NCBI GenBank assembly: GCA_949284445.1
Contig: CASDVP010000001.1
Coordinates: 186,001 to 250,000, forward strand
DNA from: an uncultured Bacillota bacterium
GTDB taxonomy: Bacteria; Bacillota_I; Bacilli_A; RFN20; CAG-288
Reading direction: 5' to 3'
Length of the DNA: 64,000 nucleotides
A model generated the notes under the pieces. It saw only the letters and a list, made by a program, of their open reading frames with translations. It did no database searches and had not been told where the DNA came from. Of the stretch, positions 30,501 to 37,543 are shown in pieces. Within the stretch, counting starts at the first letter, position 1, and every line of letters begins with the position of its first letter. The translations under genes were made by a program, and so were the position numbers.

Positions 30501-31188
30501 GGCTTTATTACCTCTCAAGAATGATTTACTTGATAAATCTGTCTGGATCGTCGGTGGTGATGGCTGGGCTTATGATATCGGATACGGAGGCTTAGATCAT
30601 ATCTTAGCTACTGAAGACGATGTCAATGTCTTAGTCTTAGATACCGAAGTCTATTCCAACACTGGTGGTCAAGCTTCTAAGTCTTCACAAACCGGTCAAA
30701 TCGCTAAGTTTGCAGCTTCTGGTAAGAAGACTGCTAAGAAGAACTTAGCTTTGATGGCTATGACCTATGATCACGTTTATGTCGCTCAGATCGCTTTAGG
30801 TTCTAACCCGACTCAAGCTATCAAGGCGATGAAAGAAGCTGAAAGCTATCATGGTCCTTCATTAGTCATCTGCTATGCACCTTGCCAAGAACATGGTATC
30901 AAAGGCGGATTATCTAACTCCATCAAGCAAGAGAAGTTAGCTGTTGATTGCGGTTACTTCTTAACCTTCACTTATGATCCACGCTTAGCTGAAGAAGGAA
31001 AGACACCTCTCACCATGAACTGCAAACCTGATTTCAGCAAGTTCCGTGACTTCGTCATGACTCAGACCAGATATTCTCAACTCTTCAGAGTCAATCCTGA
31101 TCACGCTGAAGAATTGCTCAATAAATCTGCTAAATACGCTGAAAGAAGATATCACGATATCTTAAGATACGGCGGATTAGAGAAGTAA
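27577..31188 (+). CDS. nifJ: Pyruvate:ferredoxin (flavodoxin) oxidoreductase
   Basis: 1203 residues, full length for the single-chain enzyme. It converts pyruvate and CoA to acetyl-CoA and CO2 and passes electrons to ferredoxin. The N-terminal pyruvate-binding region shows YPITPSSPMAE; the gamma, delta and CoA parts follow. Two 4Fe-4S motifs are at about 695 (CIQCNQCAFVCP) and 755 (CVGCGLCVNQCP). The TPP domain has GGDGWAYDIG (about 992) and YSNTGGQASKS. Codon choice is rich in C-ending codons (ATC, CTC, TTC), unlike neighbours, which fits high expression. Ribosome site TTGGAGGAAG; strong terminator follows. Confidence 0.96.
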   Translation: MEKEKFSFKSVDGNTAAALGSYKFSEVAAIYPITPSSPMAEHVDEYAAQGMKNVFGDVVKVVEMQSEAGASGAVHGALQGGSLATTYTASQGLLLMIPNIYKWVGEELPAVLHVAARSLASRSLSIFGDQGDIYAVRQTGAAMLCSHSVQEVADLAPLAHLIAIKASAPVIHFFDGFRTSHEIQNVEFVNDDFWKSLLDEDAVASFKERALNPHGHAVTRGGAENDDICFQGREAQNLHEERIIDVACEYFEKLSAATGRPYAPFVYYGDPEATKVIIAMGSVTETCIEVVDDLLKKGEKVGLVKVHLYRPFSVSHLLKSIPASVKKIAVLDRTKEPGADGEPLYLDVVAALKQGHREDITVIGGRYGISSRDTQPKHIKAVYDFLDAQKIWTGFTVGIDDDVTHLSIQVDNSYTIAHNYTSCLFYGLGSDGTVSANKSSVKIIGDETHQYAQAYFAYDSRKAGGVTRSHLRFGKSPIHSTYYVENADFISCSLDSYIFKFDMIKNLKDGGTFLLNTDMTDEQLEKSLPNRMKKQLADKHAKFYVIDANKIALNIGMGRHTNTILQASFFYLNQQIMPYEEAKDWMKKFAAKSYAKKGQDIVNMNYTAIDQGTEGLREVKVNPEWSSLPVSSNVKLTGDDYWDSYVALINNLEGYDIPVSTFREWELEDGTMRNNVTYQEKRSIADRVPVWNKENCIQCNQCAFVCPHATIRPFLLDEEDIKKLPEDEQGDVLPAMGGPNVKGLYFRIQVSPQNCVGCGLCVNQCPGKMTPKKDENGNIVKDENGKTVMEAHKALTLAEAKSQFHHEAAAEILYKHIEPKTGYFPAGTLKEVAFYKPYQEVSGACAGCGETPYYRLASQLFGKDMLIANATGCSSIYNGSTPLTPLVTDKDSNGIAWANSLFEDNAEYGYGMRIATDFKLGRICSIIHENLDKVEPELKDVLTDYTAHIKDKKHVREILPRLIELVEHSSCVGIKALLPLKNDLLDKSVWIVGGDGWAYDIGYGGLDHILATEDDVNVLVLDTEVYSNTGGQASKSSQTGQIAKFAASGKKTAKKNLALMAMTYDHVYVAQIALGSNPTQAIKAMKEAESYHGPSLVICYAPCQEHGIKGGLSNSIKQEKLAVDCGYFLTFTYDPRLAEEGKTPLTMNCKPDFSKFRDFVMTQTRYSQLFRVNPDHAEELLNKSAKYAERRYHDILRYGGLEK

Positions 31189-31207
31189 GATTAGGTTTAA
31201 CTAACAT

Positions 31208-31237
31208 AAAAGGTTGCTCAAACGGGCAACCTTTTTT
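31208..31237 (+). terminator. Rho-independent terminator after PFOR
   Basis: AAAAGGTTGC / GCAACCTTTT stem with a T run, 20 bases past the stop. Confidence 0.9.
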
Positions 31238-31565
31238 CATGGCTAAATATATTACTTTTCTTACAAGTGATAAACAATGGAATCAAGAGCTATAACGAAT
31301 TGATATTCAAGTTGAAATATGATTTTGATAATCTTTGATTATGAGTATTAAAAAAGGCGTTGGCTTGATGAATATTGATTTAATTCTTGAAGAATTTTTT
31401 GTCCTTTGCTTAACTTCAATAAAAAGCTTTTGAGTCCTAGGCTTTGAGAAATTTTACAAATTAAGTATTTGTATAAAATGTTCAATTTCATAATAAAAAC
31501 TTGACTTTTACTGGGGGGGGTAAAATTAAACTAACGACCAGTTAAGAAAGGGGAGGGATTGAAAT
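31238..31565. other. Intergenic region with G8-tract promoter
   Basis: AT-rich DNA without a gene. Its only clear signal is the promoter-like segment with eight G residues at 31501-31526. Confidence 0.5.
31501..31526 (+). promoter_or_regulatory. Possible phase-variable promoter with G8 tract
   Basis: TTGACT (31501-31506) and TAAAAT (31521-31526) are separated by 14 bases, of which eight are a G run (31513-31520). Slippage in the run would change the spacer length. The ribosome site (AAAGGGGAGGG) and ATG of the next gene follow at 31566. Confidence 0.45.
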
Positions 31566-32714
31566 ATGTTTAAAGATGAATTGCAAGAATACAACAAACT
31601 ATTCGATAAAGCTAAGGAAATTGAATATGAGTATGGAAAAATATATAGAGAAAAAACTAAGCCAATAGACCAAAAAATGGATCAACTAACAAAAGAATCT
31701 GATGAGACTTTAAATAAACTTTCCAATTTCAAGACTGAAATAACCGCTCTAAATTCATTATTTGATAAAAGAAAAAATGTTAAATTTTTTATGCCAATTA
31801 ATATCTATAAAGAAAATTTAATCAATAATACTGGAGATATTTTAAATAAAATCAATCTTATTAATGAACAATTTCCTACAGAACAAGGCGAAACCTTGAA
31901 AGAAAAATGTACTAAATGTATCACCGCTGCAGAATCAATAAAAAAACGATTTGAAATTAAACATGCTGATATATTTTTCTGGCTAAGTTTCGTTTTAGGC
32001 GCAATTTTTATATTATGTGCTATTTCTGGTATGGGTTGGGCTTGGATTGCTGGTGGAATATTTTTTTCTCTTGCTGTTGTTTTGGTAGTCTACTCTTCTA
32101 TTAGAATTAAATCCATTGATAAAAAATTAAATAGGGTAGATTTGTCTATAAATGATATACAACAATACACTTCACTTATAAAAGATCTTTTAAAAGAGAA
32201 GGCGGAAGAATCCAAAGAAGACTTTTTAAAAAAAGGAGAGAAAATTCAATCGGAACTTGAAGCAATTGGAGATGATTTACAGTCTAAACAAGATAATGAC
32301 TTAGTCGGTATTAAAAAAGAAATGCACTCATATAATATCATTGATAAAGCTGTCAATAATTTAGTCTCATGCTATGGACAAGAGATTCATTGGTCATCTG
32401 ATTATATGAAGTTATTCGAACAAAACTTCTATTTAGAAATTAATGATGAAAAAGATTTCCTAGATGCATGTCGTGATTTGATTGAAAAGAAAAAAAGAGA
32501 CGATAATGAAAAAGCTGAACGTGAACGCGCTGAACATGAAAGAAGAATGGCACAAGCGGAAGCTGAACGTCAGGAATATGCTCAAAGGAAGCAACAAGAC
32601 GAACAACGTCGCGCAGCTAGTTCATTATGTCTTTCATGTAAGCATCTTTATGGCTGTTCTTTAAAAGAAAACTTAACTTCACCTGTTTGTTCAAAATATC
32701 AAAATAAATACTAA
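31566..32714 (+). CDS. Coiled-coil membrane protein with C-terminal Cys cluster
   Basis: 382 residues, family not recognised. Heptad-like coiled coils span about 1-60 and 180-240. Between them two adjacent membrane segments lie at about 136-180. A third, highly charged helix (Glu/Arg/Gln-rich, about 305-350) leads to a Cys cluster (CLSCKHLYGC, then PVC) near the C-terminus that could bind zinc. The gene and its neighbour are more AT-rich than the core genes around them. It is followed after 22 bases by a nuclease-like gene and then a terminator, so the two form a closed unit. A sensing or defence role is possible but unproven. Confidence 0.75.
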   Translation: MFKDELQEYNKLFDKAKEIEYEYGKIYREKTKPIDQKMDQLTKESDETLNKLSNFKTEITALNSLFDKRKNVKFFMPINIYKENLINNTGDILNKINLINEQFPTEQGETLKEKCTKCITAAESIKKRFEIKHADIFFWLSFVLGAIFILCAISGMGWAWIAGGIFFSLAVVLVVYSSIRIKSIDKKLNRVDLSINDIQQYTSLIKDLLKEKAEESKEDFLKKGEKIQSELEAIGDDLQSKQDNDLVGIKKEMHSYNIIDKAVNNLVSCYGQEIHWSSDYMKLFEQNFYLEINDEKDFLDACRDLIEKKKRDDNEKAERERAEHERRMAQAEAERQEYAQRKQQDEQRRAASSLCLSCKHLYGCSLKENLTSPVCSKYQNKY

Positions 32715-32736
32715 ATTGTTAGGATAAGGTGTAATT

Positions 32737-33390
32737 ATGGACGAAATATTGAAAAATGCAGTTCTAAATATAATGAATGATTATTCTAAGAAAGGAATAA
32801 TTTTCTTTAATGAAGCTCATTTCCAATCTGAGTTTGCTATTTTTTTGAGCAAAACTATTCCAATGAGTGATTATGAAATTATTTTAGAATATAGCCCAAA
32901 GTTTAAAAAATATCGTGTTGATCTTTTGATAAAAAATAAAAGAACTAATGAGAGAACAATAATTGAATTCAAATATGTTGTAAAAGAGGCTTTAGTTGAA
33001 GTTAGTAAAGGATTTTATATTAATTTAAAAAATCAATTAGCATATGATGTGAGGCGTTATCAAATTTGGCGTGATATTAGCAAATTAGAAGATTTAATCG
33101 CTAATGGAAAATGTGAGCATGGCTATTTTGTGATGATTACTAATGCAGACGATTTAATCAAGCCAGTAAATCCTAAAAATATAGATTCTGAGTTTGATAT
33201 ATCTTCAGGCTTAAAAAGACCTAATAACACTTCTTTATATTGGAGTTACTATAAAGAAAAAACATGGAAAAGATATCCTAAACATGTTCATATTAAAAAA
33301 ACTAAAAGTTATGAATTTAATTACAAATCTTATTCTAAAGCAACGGGAATGTTAGACTTTAAATATTTGATTTTACCAATACAAGAATAA
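32737..33390 (+). CDS. PD-(D/E)XK nuclease-like protein
   Basis: 217 residues. The residues D62 (YRVDLLIK) and E77-x-K79 (IIEFK) have the spacing of a PD-(D/E)XK nuclease core, and a glutamate in the first helix (QSEF, E32) fits motif I. A conserved Gln/Tyr region follows (NQLAYDVRRYQIW). The overall family is not one I can name. Ribosome site AGGATAAGGTG. It is co-transcribed with the coiled-coil membrane protein upstream. Likely activity: DNA or RNA cleavage, possibly guarded by its partner; inference only. Confidence 0.7.
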   Translation: MDEILKNAVLNIMNDYSKKGIIFFNEAHFQSEFAIFLSKTIPMSDYEIILEYSPKFKKYRVDLLIKNKRTNERTIIEFKYVVKEALVEVSKGFYINLKNQLAYDVRRYQIWRDISKLEDLIANGKCEHGYFVMITNADDLIKPVNPKNIDSEFDISSGLKRPNNTSLYWSYYKEKTWKRYPKHVHIKKTKSYEFNYKSYSKATGMLDFKYLILPIQE

Positions 33391-33410
33391 AAAATAGAGT
33401 CCAAAAATAT

Positions 33411-33436
33411 AAGAGCTCTTAATTGAGCTCTTTTTT
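33411..33436 (+). terminator. Rho-independent terminator after the two-gene unit
   Basis: AAGAGCTC-TTAATT-GAGCTC stem-loop followed by six T residues, 20 bases past the nuclease-like gene. Confidence 0.85.
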
Positions 33437-33522
33437 ACATGGCGGATAGGTACTTCTTCCCTACACTTAATATTTACCGTAGTTAATAGTCTTTATCCTC
33501 AAGTTTAATAAAGTTCTTCTTA

Positions 33523-34041
33523 TTATAAAGCCTTAGAGATATTTACTTTATCGTCTTTCCACTCGTAATTATATTCAGTGTAGCCGAATTCGGTGATTTT
33601 ATCTCTGTTCCAATCAGTAGCATGGAAAACAAAATAAACAGTCTTTGTTTCGAGATCTTTTGGGAATGTGTTTTCTAAGTCTACTTCTGATTTAAACTTT
33701 AATTCACCATAAGAATCACCGCTTTTTGAAGCGTCAATATCTGTTTTATTCCATTTGAAAATTGTGGATTCAATATAAGTATCATCAGATAAGAGAGGAT
33801 CATCATGCGAGTATGTGAACACATATTCATCTTTGATGACCGCATCTTTTTCTGCGGTTAAATATCCTTCAAAAACAAAGTCAGGTCCGATGGTGTTGTT
33901 TAGACCAAAGATTAGCTTAACAGCATCATTCTCAACCATGCCATCTCCGATGCTTAAAGTGAGCTCAATATCACTATTAGCACAGCCAGCTAATAATAGA
34001 GCACTCAATCCTAATACAGAAAACAGTCTTCTTTTTTTCAT
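33523..34041 (-). CDS. Small lipoprotein of unknown function
   Basis: 172 residues from ATG 34041, chosen because AAGGGGAT lies upstream; an earlier in-frame start adds a non-signal sequence. Signal peptide with lipobox LAGC (MKKRRLFSVLG...). The mature part starts with a short beta-rich stretch (IELTLSIGDG) and has no motif I recognise. It is a single gene, convergent with the two-gene unit. Confidence 0.78.
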   Translation of the reverse strand: MKKRRLFSVLGLSALLLAGCANSDIELTLSIGDGMVENDAVKLIFGLNNTIGPDFVFEGYLTAEKDAVIKDEYVFTYSHDDPLLSDDTYIESTIFKWNKTDIDASKSGDSYGELKFKSEVDLENTFPKDLETKTVYFVFHATDWNRDKITEFGYTEYNYEWKDDKVNISKAL

Positions 34042-34307
34042 ACTATAAAATCCCCTTCGTGATTTTATTATATCAAATTCATAATTTTTATTAATCATAA
34101 CTTTTGTTCTTTAGATGGTTTGTTGAGTAAGAAATATCAGATAATTGTGATTAAACAGTCTGTGCTTAATTGAAATTTAACTGTGAATTTTAAATCATTA
34201 AGAATCCTTTAAGTTTTCAATAAAACCATATTGTTAATAGTGACATCTCCTTATTACACTATTAGATTGTATCAGAGTGATAAATTGAAAATAATTTAAT
34301 ATAAAAG
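34042..34307. other. Intergenic region upstream of the lipoprotein
   Basis: About 265 bases between the lipoprotein start and the terminator of the candidate structured RNA. It must hold the lipoprotein promoter but no clear -35/-10 pair stands out. Confidence 0.4.
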
Positions 34308-34349
34308 TAAAAAAGACCCAGTTAAGCAATTCAACAATTGTTAACTGGG
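34308..34349 (-). terminator. Rho-independent terminator of the candidate large RNA
   Basis: On the minus strand CCCAGTTAA (34349-34341) pairs with TTAACTGGG (34325-34317) and runs into a T tract. No protein gene ends just before it on this strand. Confidence 0.8.
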
Positions 34350-34750
34350 CCTACCCGTGTGAACTCTCATCATTAGTAGTAGTTAAAATAGTTTTATCTC
34401 CCTTCAGATTGTTTACACAATCGCTGTTAGATTAATCGTCTCAACACATATCGACAACAACATTTCTCGACAACGTCCCTTCACATCTCTACTTTCGACA
34501 CGTAATTGTATTTCTTCCCATCTTCATGTTCATACGGGCTAAACGACTACTTCTCATCTCTTCACAACTACGACTTTTGGGCTTTTCCTAATAGCTATAG
34601 CGATTTATTAGGTTTCCCGTTTATCAGACATTTCACATTTATTTTTATCTCGATATCTATGACAGAAAACTTTCAACTAAATTTAATCTAGCCTTAAATC
34701 CATCTATCACATCTATTTCTATAAACCAGTTATTGAATATAGAAATTTTC
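34308..34750 (-). ncRNA. Candidate large structured noncoding RNA
   Basis: No protein-coding frame on this strand, yet the sequence is full of pairing. Seen on the minus strand: GATTGT-GTAA-ACAATC (34422-34407), a perfect hairpin with a GNRA tetraloop; GGG-AAA-CCTAATA paired with TATTAGG-AAAAG-CCC (34618-34579); an outer helix TAAACG / CGTTTA (34623-34618 with 34545-34540) that competes with CCCG/CGGG pairing; and repeated TGTCGA segments. A strong terminator closes it. The 5' end is not certain. The size would fit large RNAs such as OLE or ROOL, but I see no signature that assigns it. Confidence 0.5.
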
Positions 34751-34956
34751 TCAACTTAACTAAACGTTAATACTTTAAAGATAAAGGTGATTAAAGATAG
34801 CTTTGCTAAGAAAGCTGAGATAGAAAAATAAGATGATAAATCTGATAAATAGAATGAAATGAGAACTACACGACTATATCAATTGGCCTATGATATACAA
34901 ATATTAAGAAAATAGTAATCTGTTAATGTAAGAAAATACTTACTGTAGAAAAAGAG
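34751..34956. other. Intergenic region between candidate RNA and HPr-like gene
   Basis: AT-rich. A weak hairpin AGCTTT / AAAGCT (about 34799-34817) lies here. The promoter of the structured RNA is probably within it, but I cannot place it. Confidence 0.35.
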
Positions 34957-35223
34957 TTAGAAGCGATATTCTTTGCAGAGTTTTTCGAAACCTTTTTGAG
35001 CTTCGACTTCATCTTCACCATCGCATTCGATAGTGATAACTTCACCCTTACTGATTGGAGAGAGAGCAAAAACATTCATAATAGATTTGAGATCGCACTC
35101 TTCGCCGTTCTCAATTTTTAAGGTGATGAGACATTTGTGGTGATTAGCTTCTTCAACTAATTCAGCACTTGATCTAGAAGTTAGACCATTCATGTCATTG
35201 ATCGTAATTTTGTAACTTGTCAT
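34957..35223 (-). CDS. HPr-family protein without catalytic His (Crh-like)
   Basis: 88 residues from ATG 35223. The fold and spacing match HPr: the active loop reads NGLTSRSSAELV, so position 15 is Thr where HPr has the phosphorylated His. The regulatory serine is kept as S47 in LKSIMNV. Bacillus Crh also lacks His15 (Gln there) and keeps Ser46; HPr kinase phosphorylates it and it then helps CcpA. HPr kinase is encoded at 49193-50203. A perfect cre box overlaps the -35 element of this gene. It cannot act as a normal sugar phosphocarrier, so a regulatory job is likely. Confidence 0.85.
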   Translation of the reverse strand: MTSYKITINDMNGLTSRSSAELVEEANHHKCLITLKIENGEECDLKSIMNVFALSPISKGEVITIECDGEDEVEAQKGFEKLCKEYRF

Positions 35224-35242
35224 AGAATTTCTTAGCACCTAT

Positions 35243-35271
35243 ATTATAAAAAAATCTGTAAGCGATTACAA
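35243..35271 (-). promoter_or_regulatory. Promoter of the Crh-like gene with cre box
   Basis: TTGTAA (35271-35266), 17 bases, TATAAT (35248-35243). The cre box TGTAAGCGATTACA (35257-35270) overlaps the -35 element, so CcpA binding there would be expected to repress. Confidence 0.75.
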
Positions 35272-35423
35272 GAGCAAAAGATAAAAAATAATTTGTTTGT
35301 AATTTACAAATTTCCGCTATTAATTATAGCTTATCAATCCCGAAAATGTATGAAAACAATATAAAAATTACTATTTTTTTATTTTTTATAGTTCAAACAC
35401 ATTTGTAGAGTGGTGTTAGGACA

Positions 35424-35454
35424 AAATAAAAACGCTTAACTTAGAAAGTAAGCG
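35424..35454 (-). terminator. Terminator after zinc-ribbon membrane protein gene
   Basis: Minus strand: CGCTTA and TAAGCG pair (35454-35449 with 35438-35433, extended by inner pairs) before a T-rich tail. Confidence 0.65.
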
Positions 35455-35480
35455 CCTTTATTTTGATTCTCTTTTCTCTT

Positions 35481-35915
35481 TTATGCTGCTGCCTGGAAAC
35501 CGATGGTAGTAAATACGACGACAGTGACAATGATTTCAATAATAGCCAATACTATAGCAATAATATTTAAGACCAGTGAAGCCATTGTGAGTCCCGTTTT
35601 ACGACCGGATTTCATCAGACGGATAGTGACTACTAAACTAGAAATACTTGCGACTAAAGCGGCGATACCTAACCACCAGAAAATGAAGAAAGAGATGATA
35701 CCAAAGATGATTGAAACAATACCGGTAGCAAAGCTTGAAGTCTCCTGCTTTTTTGCTGTTTCATCATTGGCAGTGACTTTTGGTTTGTTTGATGTCACAT
35801 CAGATAACCCACTCTCGTTTTGTGATTGTACTTCTGTTGATAAATCAGCACCACATTCTGGACAGAAAAGTTGTTTACTATCCCCTAAATCCTTCCCGCA
35901 CTTTGGACAAAACAT
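35481..35915 (-). CDS. Zinc-ribbon plus membrane-helices protein
   Basis: 144 residues. An N-terminal zinc ribbon with C3, C6, C18 and C21 (FCPKCGKDL, FCPECGADL) is joined by a linker to three hydrophobic segments (about 62-83, 86-98 and 112-139), as in small DUF4190-like proteins. Function unknown. The ribosome site CGGAGG is 8 bases before ATG. A run of seven C residues (35955-35949 on this strand) lies upstream in the promoter region. Confidence 0.75.
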   Translation of the reverse strand: MFCPKCGKDLGDSKQLFCPECGADLSTEVQSQNESGLSDVTSNKPKVTANDETAKKQETSSFATGIVSIIFGIISFFIFWWLGIAALVASISSLVVTIRLMKSGRKTGLTMASLVLNIIAIVLAIIEIIVTVVVFTTIGFQAAA

Positions 35916-36021
35916 GTTTAAATCCTCCGAACAATATTTTCGCTATTAGGGGGGGATAAATCAAGATTTTATTGATAAAAATAATATTGTTTCCTTAAAA
36001 ACATGGCTTCGTAAAATATGG

Positions 36022-36027
36022 TATAAT
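36022..36027 (+). promoter_or_regulatory. Extended -10 element of galU
   Basis: TGGTATAAT, with the TGn extension; no good -35. It lies 30 bases before the GTG start of galU. Confidence 0.5.
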
Positions 36028-36057
36028 TTATAAATAAATTAATAGTGAGGTTTCAAA

Positions 36058-36933
36058 GTGAATAAAGTTACTAAAGCTGTTATACCAGCTGCTGGATTAG
36101 GAACAAGATTTTTGCCAGTCACCAAAGCTTTACCAAAAGAAATGCTTCCTATCATCGATATTCCAAATATTCATTTTATAGTCGAAGAAGCAGTTAGAGC
36201 CGGTATCAAAGATATTTTAATCATCGTTTCTTCAACTAAAGAAAGTATTGAAGATTATTTCGATGTCAATTATGAGTTGGAATCTAGATTGAGAAAATCT
36301 GGAAAGAATAAAGAAGCTGATGAGATGAGACAGATAGCTTCAATGGCTAATGTCATGTTTATCAGGCAACGTGAGCCAAAGGGCTTAGGGGATGCGATTT
36401 TATATGCTAAATCTTTTGTCAGTGGTGAACCTTTTGCAGTTTTGCTCGGCGATGATTTGATCGATTTTGATGAAGCTCCTGCTATCGGCGAATTGATCGA
36501 CGCTTATGAGAAGACTGGAGGTACTATTTTAGGATGTAAAAGAGTTCCTCAACATCTTTTAAGAAAATATGGTGTTGTCAAACCAAAGGATAAATCAGAT
36601 AGCAAACTATTTGAAGTATGTGACATGGTAGAAAAACCGAAAGATCCTTCTTTAGCACCATCTGATGTCGCTGTATTAGGAAGATATATCCTTCCACCAG
36701 AAATATTCGATGTTTTAGAAACCACTGCGCCTGGTGTAGGAGGTGAGATTCAATTGACAGATGCTATTAAATCCTCGATGGAATTAAGACCTTGCTACTC
36801 CTGTATTTTTACTGGAACTAGGTATGATATCGGTGATAAGTTTGGTTATATCAAAGCTATCATCGATTATGCTTTGAAGAGAGAAGACTTAAGGGATGAA
36901 GTTTTAGCCTATTTAAAAGAGAAAACCAAGTGA
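36058..36933 (+). CDS. galU: UTP-glucose-1-phosphate uridylyltransferase
   Basis: 291 residues, usual length. It makes UDP-glucose for cell-envelope glycolipids and polysaccharides. The nucleotide-binding motif GLGTRFLPVTKALPKEMLP starts near residue 12; EKPKDP and the C-terminal GTRYDIGDKFGY are also conserved. The start codon is GTG, behind GTGAGG. The stop overlaps the next gene by 4 bases (GTGA). Confidence 0.95.
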   Translation: MNKVTKAVIPAAGLGTRFLPVTKALPKEMLPIIDIPNIHFIVEEAVRAGIKDILIIVSSTKESIEDYFDVNYELESRLRKSGKNKEADEMRQIASMANVMFIRQREPKGLGDAILYAKSFVSGEPFAVLLGDDLIDFDEAPAIGELIDAYEKTGGTILGCKRVPQHLLRKYGVVKPKDKSDSKLFEVCDMVEKPKDPSLAPSDVAVLGRYILPPEIFDVLETTAPGVGGEIQLTDAIKSSMELRPCYSCIFTGTRYDIGDKFGYIKAIIDYALKREDLRDEVLAYLKEKTK

Positions 36934-37535
36934 ATAATTTTTTAATTAAAGTTTATTTTGAAAATTATCGTGATAAATTTTACAGAGATATCATCATCCC
37001 CGGAAGAATGACCTTAGACAAACTCGCATACAGTTTGATCGCAATTTTTAAAGCGCAGCCAGGATATTTATATTCTTTCACTTTTTCTGATCGAAGAATC
37101 GTCAGCAGAGTCGATTATAAATTCTGTAAATCACTAGATGAAAGATATGAATTAGATTCTGATATTCCTTTTGCAGCTTTGAATTTACATTCTGGAGATG
37201 CGATCAAGTTTTCTTATGGTCCTTCTTTATCCTATGAATTCACGATCGAAATTCTAGATGATAACGCTAAATGCGATGCTTTAAGCAGTGCTAAAATCGT
37301 CTCAGGCGCAGGTTATGGAATGCTCTTTAATTTAGCGACGATGAGACAGATTCTTAATGATGAAGACGATGTCATCTATATGCCTATATTAGATAGAAAA
37401 GTTGCTAAAAAAGATTGTGTTCAAATAGATTTTGATAAATTTATTGTGGATACATATCAAAATGAATTAGAAGAAGAGATGCCGTTATTAGAAGAAGGGT
37501 ATTTAAACTTACCAGAAAAATTAAGCGCATATTAG
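36930..37535 (+). CDS. pRiA4b ORF-3-like protein
   Basis: 201 residues, start GTG overlapping the galU stop, so probably translated by coupling. The N-terminus (KVYFENY, FYRDIIIPGRMTLDKLAYSLI) and the middle (SGDAIKFSYG, YEFTIEI) match the plasmid pRiA4b ORF-3 family, a widespread domain with no firm function. The gene ends in TAG, one of the true TAG stops in this window. trpS starts 8 bases later. Confidence 0.75.
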   Translation: MNNFLIKVYFENYRDKFYRDIIIPGRMTLDKLAYSLIAIFKAQPGYLYSFTFSDRRIVSRVDYKFCKSLDERYELDSDIPFAALNLHSGDAIKFSYGPSLSYEFTIEILDDNAKCDALSSAKIVSGAGYGMLFNLATMRQILNDEDDVIYMPILDRKVAKKDCVQIDFDKFIVDTYQNELEEEMPLLEEGYLNLPEKLSAY

Positions 37536-37543
37536 GAGAGATT

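Noticed and set aside
34506-34691. Plus-strand 61-codon frame
   Set aside because: It has no ribosome site, lies opposite the structured minus-strand RNA candidate and has no recognisable protein features.
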